Part shown: positions 6,372 through 12,635 of the stretch, piece by piece
Layout: each line of letters opens with the position of its first letter
Position numbering within the stretch: position 1 is the stretch's first letter
Assembly: GCA_020860745.1 (NCBI GenBank)
Contig: JAJBTR010000411.1
Coordinates: 1 to 17,946, forward strand
Reading direction: 5' to 3'
DNA length: 17,946 nt
Source: Lachnospiraceae bacterium
GTDB lineage: Bacteria; Bacillota; Clostridia; Lachnospirales; Lachnospiraceae
Position numbers and translations under genes: made by a program
The notes under the pieces: model-generated
Told to the model about the DNA's origin: nothing
Databases searched by the model: none
Seen by the model: only the letters and a program-made list of their open reading frames with translations

Positions 6372-7388
6372 TTATTTCTTCTCGAACTCGGCGAGTTTCG
6401 CGGTAAGCTCCTTAATCAGATTCTGCTGTTTGACAAGAGCAGCGTCTTTGTCAGCGAGAGAACGCTTCATTTCCCTGGAAAGATTATCGATTTCCTCCCG
6501 CATCTCGTCAATCATCATCCGATCCATGTTGCGGTCTGCCACAGCCAGTACTTCTGAATACATGTGAATCAACTCCTCCGGTCTGGTCCGAAATTCGAAG
6601 ATTTCACGGTAGATAGCAGCAAAATCGGGGAATTTGCGGATCAGTTCATCAATGCGCGCAAGGCTCTGCGTAGTGAGCGCCGTAAGCCATGCTTCCAACT
6701 CGGTTCTAATGTCTTTATTCTGCATGACATTGCTGAATTTGTCAAGGCAAACATAGACCTGCCGGGTCAAAGAGGGAAGCGTCAGGCCGCTGTCCCAGGT
6801 CGTATTTCCGTGATGAATATAGACATCGGGAAAGTTGTTGAATTCTGAGGAGCTTTTCTCCATCAGCACAATTGCGATAACAGGGTGGAGCTTCTGATAA
6901 GTAAATTTCTCTTTGTACTTGTTATGCAGGCGGTTATATTCCCGCATGATCAGATCTGCGCAGTAGCAGTCCATACGCATGGCGGGGAATTTGTAGCCGT
7001 ACTTCTGGATTTCCAGATTCACGAGGCTCCGGTCTTCCAGGCGCACGAGCAGATCCACGACGACTTCCGATCCCATCTCCGCCATCTGAGTGCCCTCGCG
7101 GGGAAGTACATCGATGATATGCACTTTCTGGTTGAGCAGTGCGCTGAGAAGATGCTCAACACGGTCGCGGTGACGATTGGTGTCGAACACATAATGAAAA
7201 ACTGCATCATAGCATAAAGAAATGCTTTTCTCTCCGGAGCAGAAGTCCAGGAATTCTTTCTGGTATTTCGCAGGAAAATTTTGATAGAGGCCATAGGAGA
7301 CCGGATGCTTTTTTAACTGATCCAGAGTTTCCGCAGGCGGTGTCTGACTGCCGGTTAACCGGGTGATGTTGCATGTGTTTTTGACCAT
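6372..7388 (-). CDS. Rpn-family recombination-promoting nuclease / putative transposase
   Basis: This 338-residue protein is of the PD-(D/E)XK superfamily (PDDEXK_2, Rpn/YhgA-like). Family members are Mg-dependent DNA endonucleases linked to RecA-independent recombination, and several have been associated with phage defence. The core is D61 in YDAVFHYVF, then D112 in VVVDLLVRL and E126-I-Q128 in LVNLEIQKYG, fitting the family's D...D...ExQ pattern. Residues ~270-338 form a charged coiled coil (EMREEIDNLSREMKRSLADK) common at Rpn C-termini. AAGGAGG at 7398-7404 places the start at ATG 7388 (spacing 9) rather than 7394 or 7433. It is convergent with the FHA gene and ends in its own hairpin. A 72-bp fragment of a second copy lies at 11000-11071. 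Confidence 0.8.
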   Translation of the reverse strand: MVKNTCNITRLTGSQTPPAETLDQLKKHPVSYGLYQNFPAKYQKEFLDFCSGEKSISLCYDAVFHYVFDTNRHRDRVEHLLSALLNQKVHIIDVLPREGTQMAEMGSEVVVDLLVRLEDRSLVNLEIQKYGYKFPAMRMDCYCADLIMREYNRLHNKYKEKFTYQKLHPVIAIVLMEKSSSEFNNFPDVYIHHGNTTWDSGLTLPSLTRQVYVCLDKFSNVMQNKDIRTELEAWLTALTTQSLARIDELIRKFPDFAAIYREIFEFRTRPEELIHMYSEVLAVADRNMDRMMIDEMREEIDNLSREMKRSLADKDAALVKQQNLIKELTAKLAEFEKK

Positions 7389-7462
7389 AGACATGTTCCT
7401 CCTTGTAAATAAGTGGTAGTTTTTTATTTGCATGCTGCTTATTATTGTCGGATCATGTTCAC

Positions 7463-7487
7463 GAAATGGGATTCCGAAAATAAAGAT
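7463..7487 (+). repeat. Second copy of the KWDSE-K-D coding fragment
   Basis: ATGTTCACGAAATGGGATTC opens a frame MFTKWDSENKDA that stops after 12 codons. The core 25 bp matches 3299-3323. It is probably a remnant of the start of a second Rpn-like gene type. Confidence 0.35.
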
Positions 7488-7579
7488 GCGTGACGCAAAA
7501 GATATGTTGCGACAAGAAAAGTCGCGGTTGATGTAATGAGATTAGCACAGTTTTTTCAGAATACAAGAGTAACTTTGAA

Positions 7580-7776
7580 AATTAACCCAGAATATAATTA
7601 CATACCTTGTGATGGATGATAAACTGCGGGTTTTTGTATATTTTACTCTCACGCATAAACCGATCGCCATCCAAAATACGGTATTGAAATTTTCTATTCC
7701 AGAGAGCCGCATTCTTTTTTCCGTATGGAGAGAGGTACTCGGATAATGATAATGTGAAGTACATCCAGTTAATCCT
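7580..7776 (-). pseudogene. Transposase-like fragment (possible RAYT/Y1 C-terminal part)
   Basis: The minus strand is open from about 7776 to TAA at 7582-7584 and reads EYLSPYGKKNAALWNRKFQY, then RILDGDRFMRESKIYKNPQ. The pattern GKKxxxLWNRKFxxRILDGDRFM...IYKNP resembles the C-terminal segment of REP-associated Y1 transposases (GPLWQGRFKxxxLDxDxYxLxxxxYIHLNPV). It has no HUH motif and no natural start, and it is joined directly to repeat A2. The match is recognised by eye and could be wrong. The rest of 7389-7776 shows no gene. Confidence 0.35.
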
Positions 7777-7858
7777 TAATGTGATCGGGACAGTGAGAGA
7801 TATGAGCAAACGCGCGTTCGGTAACGCGTAATGTTAACAGAAACTATAAATTGCGCAG
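7777..7858 (+). repeat. 82-bp direct repeat A, copy 2
   Basis: This is a second copy of the FHA-gene 3' end (78/82 identical to 5834-5915) with no FHA gene in front of it. The hairpin stem is CGCGT/ACGCG (7813-7828). It is followed after 38 bp by repeat B copy 2. Confidence 0.85.
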
Positions 7859-7896
7859 AAAATTATGGTGTTGATTTATCACACACCGGATATAGA

Positions 7897-7953
7897 AAAA
7901 CAGACTTCGAGTAAGCATCAAAATCAGCTTCCTCAAAGATGGATTGTGCAGGT
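7897..7953 (-). repeat. 57-bp direct repeat B, copy 2
   Basis: The segment matches the region just downstream of the Rpn stop (6315-6371) at 54 of 57 bases, but no Rpn gene is attached; the toxin-antitoxin operon lies there instead. Confidence 0.85.
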
Positions 7954-8007
7954 ACGAAGCCGAAAAAAATTGGCATTTCACGAATCCTTATATGCCGTGG
8001 GAAATGT

Positions 8008-8040
8008 AAAAAACCGACACAGTTTCCTATGCCGGTTTTT
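8008..8040 (-). terminator. Intrinsic terminator of the toxin-antitoxin operon
   Basis: On the minus strand AAAAACCGGCATAG pairs with CTGTGTCGGTTTTT with two G-U pairs, followed by a T run (8008-8013). It begins two bases after the toxin stop codon. The A-rich left arm means it may also work in the plus direction. Confidence 0.8.
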
Positions 8041-8041
8041 A

Positions 8042-8371
8042 TCAAAGGTTGTGTTTTTTACGGCGTTTGGCCGCTTCCCTGTAAACCTTTTCATCGGTGC
8101 GAGCTGAGACAACAATGATTTTCATGACTGTATCCTCGCGAATTACCTTATAGACCACCCGTATCCCGATGTCCCTGAATTTTATTTTCAGGAGATTGGT
8201 GAGGTTCGTGCCGCTCTTACTTCCGAGGGACTTTCCATAGCCGCCTTCCTGCTGTGGCAGGGGATTTTGGCTGACTTTCCTGATGCCTTTAAAGACCTGT
8301 GCTTTTACAGAACCATCAAGTTCGTCCATATCGCGGTCGGCCTCTGGAAGAAATTCAATTTTCCATGTCAT
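8042..8371 (-). CDS. Type II toxin, RelE/ParE superfamily
   Basis: The 109-residue basic protein has the RelE/ParE pattern: an N-terminal strand and helix (MTWKIEFLPEADRDMDELDG), KVSQNPLP...GYGKSLG in the middle, the core strand IRVVYKVI, and IVVSARTDEKVYREAAKRRK at the end. RelE members cleave mRNA on the ribosome and ParE members poison gyrase. The sequence alone does not decide which, though the gene pairing with a Phd/YefM antitoxin favours an RNase-type toxin. The start codon overlaps the antitoxin stop by 4 bp (ATGA type), as expected for a co-translated pair. An intrinsic terminator follows. It looks intact. Confidence 0.85.
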   Translation of the reverse strand: MTWKIEFLPEADRDMDELDGSVKAQVFKGIRKVSQNPLPQQEGGYGKSLGSKSGTNLTNLLKIKFRDIGIRVVYKVIREDTVMKIIVVSARTDEKVYREAAKRRKKHNL

Positions 8372-8691
8372 TCGATTTCAACATCTCCGATCTGGTCTAA
8401 GTCTTCTTCGGAGATGCCGTGGCGAGCCATAACATCGGCCATAGGGATGCCAGGTTCACCCCCGTGTTTTTCAAGACGCTCGTATGCTTCGAGGAGTAGC
8501 GCATAGTCCTCTTCTAATTCAGTCAGCCTGTCGTATTCGTTTGGAGACAATATGAATGCAGTAGGCTGGTTGTTTTTAAGGACAATCAGCTGGGATTCGC
8601 TGTGGAGCCGGTCGAAAATACGAGAAGCCTGCCCTTTATTGAATTGTGAAATGGAGACGAGGCTCTTAGCTACATTTGTTGCAGATGGCAT
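8368..8691 (-). CDS. Type II antitoxin, Phd/YefM family
   Basis: The 107-residue protein should neutralise the adjacent toxin and repress its own promoter. The N-terminal half fits the Phd/YefM DNA-binding fold (MPSATNVAKSLVSISQFNKG ... IVLKNNQPTAFILSPNEYDRL). The acidic C-terminal part (LEEDYALLLEAYERLEKHGG and beyond) is the likely toxin-wrapping segment. The start at 8691 is chosen because GAAGGTG lies 6 bases upstream; the longer frame to 8817 begins upstream of the promoter. A strong promoter lies 31 bp upstream. The gene precedes the toxin with a 4-bp overlap, the canonical antitoxin-first order. Confidence 0.85.
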   Translation of the reverse strand: MPSATNVAKSLVSISQFNKGQASRIFDRLHSESQLIVLKNNQPTAFILSPNEYDRLTELEEDYALLLEAYERLEKHGGEPGIPMADVMARHGISEEDLDQIGDVEIE

Positions 8692-8721
8692 GATAACACC
8701 TTCTTTCTTTTGGTTGCTCAT

Positions 8722-8750
8722 AGTATACGCCGTCAGCGGCAAAATTGCAA
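8722..8750 (-). promoter_or_regulatory. Promoter and probable operator of the toxin-antitoxin operon
   Basis: The minus strand has TTGCAA (8745-8750), a 17-bp spacer and TATACT (8722-8727). The spacer contains the palindrome GCCG-CTGA-CGGC, a likely site for autorepression by the antitoxin. Confidence 0.7.
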
Positions 8751-8806
8751 CAGAATACAGAAAATATATTGTAAAATTTTCGTGACAATTTGAAAGAGAA
8801 AGAAAA

Positions 8807-8890
8807 ATGCTATACAAGCTGAAAGTTCCGTGTCAGTATCCCGGCTGTCCGGAGCTGGTCGAGCCTGGAAGAAAATACTGTAAGAAAGTG
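8807..8890 (+). pseudogene. HNH-endonuclease N-terminal remnant
   Basis: The frame opens MLYKLKVPCQYPGCPELVEP followed by GRKYCKK. The C-x4-C...YC pattern with PCxxPGCPxLV is the usual N-terminus of small phage-type HNH endonucleases. After residue ~27 the similarity ends and no HNH motif follows, so only the first zinc-binding piece survives. It may be a relic of prophage DNA. Confidence 0.5.
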
Positions 8891-8934
8891 ATGTACCATC
8901 AATTTTTGAAAAAGTCAGAAAAGGAGCTGCTGTT

Positions 8935-9051
8935 ATGGCCGTGTCAAGCATTTTTCACAACTTTACCATTACGGACGAAAGGTCGGCAGAGCGTTTTTGG
9001 GGAACTTTTGCGAGTCGTTCGTCTCTGCTAAATTCCACACTGTACTTTTAA
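8935..9051 (+). CDS. Small 38-residue protein or truncated gene start
   Basis: An AAGGAG site lies 8 bases before ATG 8935. The product starts MAVSSIFHNFTITDERSAER and ends after 38 residues (FWGTFASRSSLLNSTLYF). The opening resembles the N-terminus of a hypothetical protein seen in many gut clostridia, where it is longer, so this is probably a truncated copy. Its function is unknown. Apart from this and the HNH remnant, 8751-9040 contains nothing I can support. Confidence 0.45.
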   Translation: MAVSSIFHNFTITDERSAERFWGTFASRSSLLNSTLYF

Positions 9052-9069
9052 TCCCTCTTCCGCTATAAT
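9041..9069 (+). promoter_or_regulatory. Promoter of the AAA-ATPase-like gene
   Basis: A perfect TATAAT (9064-9069) lies 32 bp before the start codon at 9101. The -35 region at 17 bp spacing (TGTACT) is weak. Confidence 0.5.
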
Positions 9070-9100
9070 GAAAGAAACCTTGCGGAAGGGGGATTTTTCT

Positions 9101-10840
9101 ATGGACGCGAATATGGTGAACAGTAATTGCAATGGGAATCAGCATCAGAAGCTTCCTGTGGGAGTTGATGGTTTTGAAAAACTTCGCAGGGAGAATTTTT
9201 ATTATATTGATAAAACATCCATGATCCGGGATTTGCTGCAGTCCTGGGGCGAAGTGAACCTGTTTACCCGCCCCCGGCGTTTTGGAAAATCACTGAATAT
9301 GAGCATGCTGAAGTCGTTTTTTGAAATTGGATCGGATGCAACGTTGTTTGACGGTCTGGAGATTTCGAAGGAAACGGACCTGTGTGATCAATATATGGGT
9401 AAGTTCCCTGTTATATTGATCAGTTTGAAAGGGATTGAGGGAAATACGTATGAATTTGCGCGTAATCTGGCCGTCAAAGTAATTAATGAGGAAGCGAGAA
9501 GATTGCAGTTTCTTTTGGAAAGTGAGAACCTTTCGGCAAAGGACAAGGAGTTATATACGTTGCTCCTGAACAGTGATATGGATGATGAAACTCTTGTTTA
9601 CAGCCTTAAGGAAATGTCGGAATTTCTTTATAAGCATTATGGAAAAAAGGTTATCATTCTGATTGATGAGTATGATGTCCCTCTCGCAAAGGCGAATCAA
9701 AATGGTTATTATAAGGATATGGTGGGGCTGATCAGGGGGATGTTTAACCAGGCATTAAAAACAAATGACAGCCTGCAATTTGCCGTCATGACCGGCTGCC
9801 TGCGCGTGTCGAAAGAGAGTATTTTTACCGGCTTGAATAATCCGAAAGTATTCACTGTCTCTGATAACCGTTTTTCAAACTCCTTTGGTTTTACAGATGA
9901 GGAAGTCATTGCCATGCTGGAGTATTATGGCGCAGATGGATGTTATGAGACCACGAAAGAATGGTATAATGGATATCGTTTTGGGGACACGAATGTCTAT
10001 TGTCCCTGGGATGTCATCAATTTCTGTGACGAGTTGCGATTTGACCTTACTGCCCGCCCCAAAAACTACTGGATCAATTCCAGCGGCAACGATGTGGTGC
10101 GCCGGTTTGTCGCGTGTGCGGATGCCGGGAGGACGAAGAGTGAGATCGAAGCTCTGGTTGCCGGCGAGGTTGTGACAAAGGAGATTCATGAAGAGCTGAC
10201 TTATAATGAGATGTATGAATCCATCGATAATATCTGGAGCGTTTTGTATACTACCGGCTATCTGACGCTGGCGGAAAAGCCGATGGATGATAATTACCGC
10301 TTGCAGATACCGAATCGTGAGATTCGGAATATCTTTACACAGCAGATCATGGCTCTGTTTAAGGAGAATGTCAGAAAAGACGGCGAGCGCCTCAGTGAAT
10401 TTTGCGACGCATTGAAGACTGGTGATGCAGCGGAAGTGGAGCGCATTTTCACGGATTATCTGGATAAGACAATTACAATCCGGGATACCGCGGTTCGGAA
10501 TGAGAAAAAGGAAAATTATTTTCACGGTATTTTGGTTGGCATTCTCGGCTTCAAGGACGAATGGTATGTGAAATCCAATGAACAGACCGGGGACGGTTAC
10601 TGTGATATTCTGATTGAGATCGAGCGGGAGGACATCGGCATCATCATTGAGGTGAAGTATGCCGACAGGGCAAAGTATACGGAGGCACTGGATGCGGCGT
10701 TTCATCAGATCAAGGAGCTGGATTATGTGAATAAGCTGCGGAATGAGGATTTCCATACTGTTTATAAATATGCTATCGCGTGTTTTAAGCGGAGGTGCCG
10801 GGTGCGGTGTGAGAAAGAGATATTTGAGGCGGAGGAATAG
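9101..10840 (+). CDS. AAA-ATPase-like protein with C-terminal PD-(D/E)XK nuclease domain
   Basis: The 579-residue cytoplasmic protein belongs to a family abundant in gut Firmicutes and Bacteroidetes (AAA-ATPase_like followed by PDDEXK_9). The ATP-binding loop is R57-P-R-R-F-G-K-S64, preceded by the usual FYYIDKTSMIRDLL, and Walker B is ILID189-E190-YDVPL. RFSNSFGFTDEEV and YNGYRFG are family markers. The nuclease site near the end is D502 in GYCDILIEI with E517-V-K519 in IIIEVKYA, so the catalytic residues are kept. The biological role of the family is not established; mobile or defence roles have been suggested. The start at 9101 follows GGAAGGGGG; a frame start at 9068 overlaps the TATAAT box. 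It stands alone between remnants. The 347-residue antisense frame is spurious. Confidence 0.85.
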   Translation: MDANMVNSNCNGNQHQKLPVGVDGFEKLRRENFYYIDKTSMIRDLLQSWGEVNLFTRPRRFGKSLNMSMLKSFFEIGSDATLFDGLEISKETDLCDQYMGKFPVILISLKGIEGNTYEFARNLAVKVINEEARRLQFLLESENLSAKDKELYTLLLNSDMDDETLVYSLKEMSEFLYKHYGKKVIILIDEYDVPLAKANQNGYYKDMVGLIRGMFNQALKTNDSLQFAVMTGCLRVSKESIFTGLNNPKVFTVSDNRFSNSFGFTDEEVIAMLEYYGADGCYETTKEWYNGYRFGDTNVYCPWDVINFCDELRFDLTARPKNYWINSSGNDVVRRFVACADAGRTKSEIEALVAGEVVTKEIHEELTYNEMYESIDNIWSVLYTTGYLTLAEKPMDDNYRLQIPNREIRNIFTQQIMALFKENVRKDGERLSEFCDALKTGDAAEVERIFTDYLDKTITIRDTAVRNEKKENYFHGILVGILGFKDEWYVKSNEQTGDGYCDILIEIEREDIGIIIEVKYADRAKYTEALDAAFHQIKELDYVNKLRNEDFHTVYKYAIACFKRRCRVRCEKEIFEAEE

Positions 10841-11161
10841 CAGGATGCTGTAAAGTGAGAAAGTATAAAGCTTCAGAGCGAAAAGTGGACGTATATGATA
10901 TTGGAGACGGACTGACATTGATGAACGTCATCATAAAAAATCAGGACGGAAGACTTCCGCCACCAAATGCCTGCATTATTACCTCTATTATCTGGATAAG
11001 GAATTCGGTTTCAATTTTTTTATTCTGCATGACATTGTTGAATTTGTCAAAGCGAACATAGACCTGCCGGGGCAGGGGGTATTATTCGGTAAGATGTTTG
11101 CTTGCAAAAAGAATTTGATTATGTTAACATGAACGCCAGCAAAAAGAGCGGAGGCTGATGA
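10841..11161. other. Intergenic stretch with gene remnants
   Basis: An open frame from a GTG at 10855 (RKYKASERKVDVYDIGDGLT...) has no recognisable family and runs into the Rpn fragment at 11000. It is most likely leftover coding sequence. A possible promoter for the following gene is TTGCTT and TATGTT around 11097-11124. Confidence 0.35.
11000..11071 (-). pseudogene. Internal fragment of a second Rpn gene
   Basis: The segment corresponds to 6694-6765 inside the Rpn gene and is near-identical from TTATTCTGCATGACATT onward, in the same orientation. On the minus strand it encodes the PGRSMFALTNSTMSCRIKK-like counterpart of Rpn residues around QVYVCLDKFSNVMQNKD, but in a broken context. The remainder of that copy is gone. 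Confidence 0.75.
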
Positions 11162-11929
11162 GTGGAAGTAACGAAATATTTGTTGCCGAAAAATATAAAA
11201 GCATATGTGGGAATGAACCGTTTGCGCATTGTGCTGGCGGCTGACCTGCATAACAAACCATATGAAGCTGTGATTGCGGCGATGAAGGATGCAAAGCCGG
11301 ATATGATTGCTGTCGCAGGGGATTTGATGTGTGAAAGGAATCACGCAGCAGCTGAACCGGCAAAGCAGGAGAATGCCCTGGGTTTCCTGACGGCGGCGGT
11401 TACCATTGCGCCAACGTTCTATTCACCTGGTAATCACGAGACTTTTACGATGCCTGACGGAAAGTTTGCAGATATGAAACCAATTATAGAAACCGGTGCG
11501 GTTTTTCTGGATGATTCCTCGGTGATGTGGAATGGAATTCATATTGGAGGACTGTCTTCACCGGCTGTCCATACGCCTGCGGATGGGACAGGAGATAATA
11601 ACAAACCGAAAGACCGTGAGCCGAATTTATTGTGGCTGAATGAATTTGATCAACTGGATGGGTTTAAGATTTTGCTTTGCCATCAGCCGGAATACTATCC
11701 AAAGTATTTAAAATCCACATCTGTGGACATGATACTTTCCGGTCACGCACACGGAGGGCAGTGGCGATTCTTCGGACAGGGGATTTTTGCTCCCGGCCAG
11801 GGATGGTTTCCGAAGCTGACCAGCGGAATTCATGAGGAGCGTCTTGTGATCAGCCGCGGTCTTGCAAACACAGCAAGGATACCGAGGATATGCAACGAAA
11901 CGGAATTGGTGATTATTGATGTGATATGA
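11162..11929 (+). CDS. YkuE-like calcineurin-type metallophosphoesterase
   Basis: The 255-residue protein has the full phosphoesterase motif set: D28-L-H30, G53-D54, G90-N-H-E93, H174-Q-P and G194-H-A-H197-GGQ. The GNHE and GHAHGGQ forms are typical of the YkuE/YaeI subgroup, which acts on phosphodiesters or lipid-linked phosphates. Here there is no signal peptide or membrane anchor, so it should be cytoplasmic. The GTG start at 11162 is chosen because GCGGAGG lies 7 bases upstream; the overlapping ATG at 11158 is in another frame. It is not closely related to the 619-residue phosphoesterase, whose motifs differ (GNHD, HHP, GHTHD). It is monocistronic and the substrate is unknown. Confidence 0.82.
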   Translation: MEVTKYLLPKNIKAYVGMNRLRIVLAADLHNKPYEAVIAAMKDAKPDMIAVAGDLMCERNHAAAEPAKQENALGFLTAAVTIAPTFYSPGNHETFTMPDGKFADMKPIIETGAVFLDDSSVMWNGIHIGGLSSPAVHTPADGTGDNNKPKDREPNLLWLNEFDQLDGFKILLCHQPEYYPKYLKSTSVDMILSGHAHGGQWRFFGQGIFAPGQGWFPKLTSGIHEERLVISRGLANTARIPRICNETELVIIDVI

Positions 11930-12015
11930 AAGACTATACCGGCCGTTAGTTATGAGGAATGAATAAATGAAAATTAACGCATTCTCAAAAAACAGAAAAA
12001 CGATGAAAAAAGTAT

Positions 12016-12044
12016 TTGACTTTTTCGAATCCTTATAGTATTGT
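12016..12044 (+). promoter_or_regulatory. tRNA-Thr promoter
   Basis: TTGACT (12016-12021), a 17-bp spacer and TATTGT (12039-12044), 24 bp before the tRNA, in the AT-rich stretch expected of a stable-RNA promoter. Confidence 0.7.
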
Positions 12045-12068
12045 ATATAAGTCAGCGAAATCTGGCAG

Positions 12069-12140
12069 GCTGATGTGGCTCAGGGGTAGAGCACTTCCTT
12101 GGTAAGGAAGGGGTCACGAGTTCAAATCTCGTCATCAGCT
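12069..12140 (+). tRNA. tRNA-Thr, anticodon GGT
   Basis: A complete cloverleaf can be drawn. The acceptor stem GCTGATG/CATCAGC has 7 perfect pairs. The D arm is GCTC...GAGC with AGGGGTA in the loop. The anticodon stem CTTCC/GGAAG encloses TTGGTAA, giving anticodon GGT for ACC/ACU threonine codons. The T arm ACGAG/CTCGT encloses TTCAAAT. The discriminator is T. CCA is not encoded. Confidence 0.96.
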
Positions 12141-12141
12141 T

Positions 12142-12181
12142 AAAAAATCCCCAACCAGTTTAAACTGGTTGGGATTTTTTT
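12142..12181 (+). terminator. Strong intrinsic terminator after tRNA-Thr
   Basis: The arms AATCCCCAACCAGTTT and AAACTGGTTGGGATT pair with one bulged C, followed by a run of seven T. The A-rich left side makes it potentially bidirectional, serving also the convergent small gene on the minus strand. Confidence 0.92.
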
Positions 12182-12399
12182 ATTGTCCGTTATTCAGAAA
12201 CGCCAATACCTCCTCCATGCTCTTGCCGCTGGCTTTCAGGGCATCCAGTACAATCTTCTGGTCAGCAGCTTCTTTTTCAATCTGCAGTTCCTTTAACTCT
12301 GTCTTTTTTTGCTTTTAGATCCTCCTGGAGGGAAGTAATCTGAGCCTCGACAGATGCGATGCGCTCATCTATACTGAGAATTTTCTTTCCACGTGGCAT
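12180..12399 (-). pseudogene. Small coiled-coil protein gene, frameshifted in a poly-A run
   Basis: The start ATG (12399-12397) follows AAAGGAGG with good spacing and reads MPRGKKILSIDERIASVEAQ, then ITSLQEDLKAKK. At an A7 run (12304-12310 on the plus strand as T7) the frame is lost and stops after a few codons. Removing one A gives TELKELQIEKEAADQKIVLD, then ALKASGKSMEEVLAFLNNGQ and a TAA. The restored ~72-residue product, a basic start, heptad coiled coil and a GKSMEEVLAFL end, resembles small proteins common in Lachnospiraceae, function unknown. The complete promoter and ribosome binding site suggest a recent lesion, slippage-prone expression or a base-calling error. Confidence 0.68.
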
Positions 12400-12431
12400 A
12401 AATTATGCCTCCTTTCTGATTGATACATTTA

Positions 12432-12460
12432 AGTATACTGACAAATAATGGATTTTACAA
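12432..12460 (-). promoter_or_regulatory. Promoter of the small coiled-coil gene
   Basis: The minus strand has TTGTAA (12455-12460), a 17-bp spacer and TATACT (12432-12437), 33 bp before the start codon. Confidence 0.65.
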
Positions 12461-12536
12461 GGGGAAAAGCACGTTTGATATCCTATACATTTTTCATCGT
12501 TTTTCAAGAAAAAAATAAAAAAAGGGAAAATATATG

Positions 12537-12565
12537 TTGACAAAGAAAAACGATGGTGCTACATT
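12537..12565 (+). promoter_or_regulatory. Housekeeping promoter of the hrcA operon
   Basis: A perfect TTGACA (12537-12542), a 17-bp spacer and TACATT (12560-12565). The predicted transcription start falls just before the CIRCE operator, so bound HrcA would block it. Confidence 0.75.
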
Positions 12566-12578
12566 ATGTTAAGAACGA

Positions 12579-12605
12579 TTAGCACTCCAGACAATCGAGT
12601 GCTAA
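12579..12605 (+). promoter_or_regulatory. CIRCE operator (HrcA binding site)
   Basis: TTAGCACTC, nine bases, then GAGTGCTAA: an exact match to the CIRCE consensus inverted repeat, 30 bp before the hrcA start codon. HrcA binds it to repress class I heat-shock genes. Confidence 0.97.
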
Positions 12606-12635
12606 CAATTCAAAAGAGGGATACGGAGAGGAAGC

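Noticed and set aside
5834..7953. Repeats A and B as a CRISPR array
   Set aside because: There are only two copies of each, they are 57-82 bp long, spacing is irregular, and they derive from gene ends; no cas genes are present.
9875..10918. 347-codon minus-strand open frame
   Set aside because: It is antisense to the AAA-ATPase-like gene, with no ribosome binding site and a low-complexity hydrophobic translation.
12069..12140. tRNA-Thr as an integration (att) site for the accessory region
   Set aside because: The accessory DNA lies on the 5' side of the tRNA, no integrase gene is visible, and I find no second copy of the tRNA 3' end in the window.
12301..12312. Programmed -1 ribosomal frameshift at the A7 run
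   Set aside because: Reaching the downstream frame needs a +1 (or -2) shift, not the usual -1 slip, so an indel is more likely.
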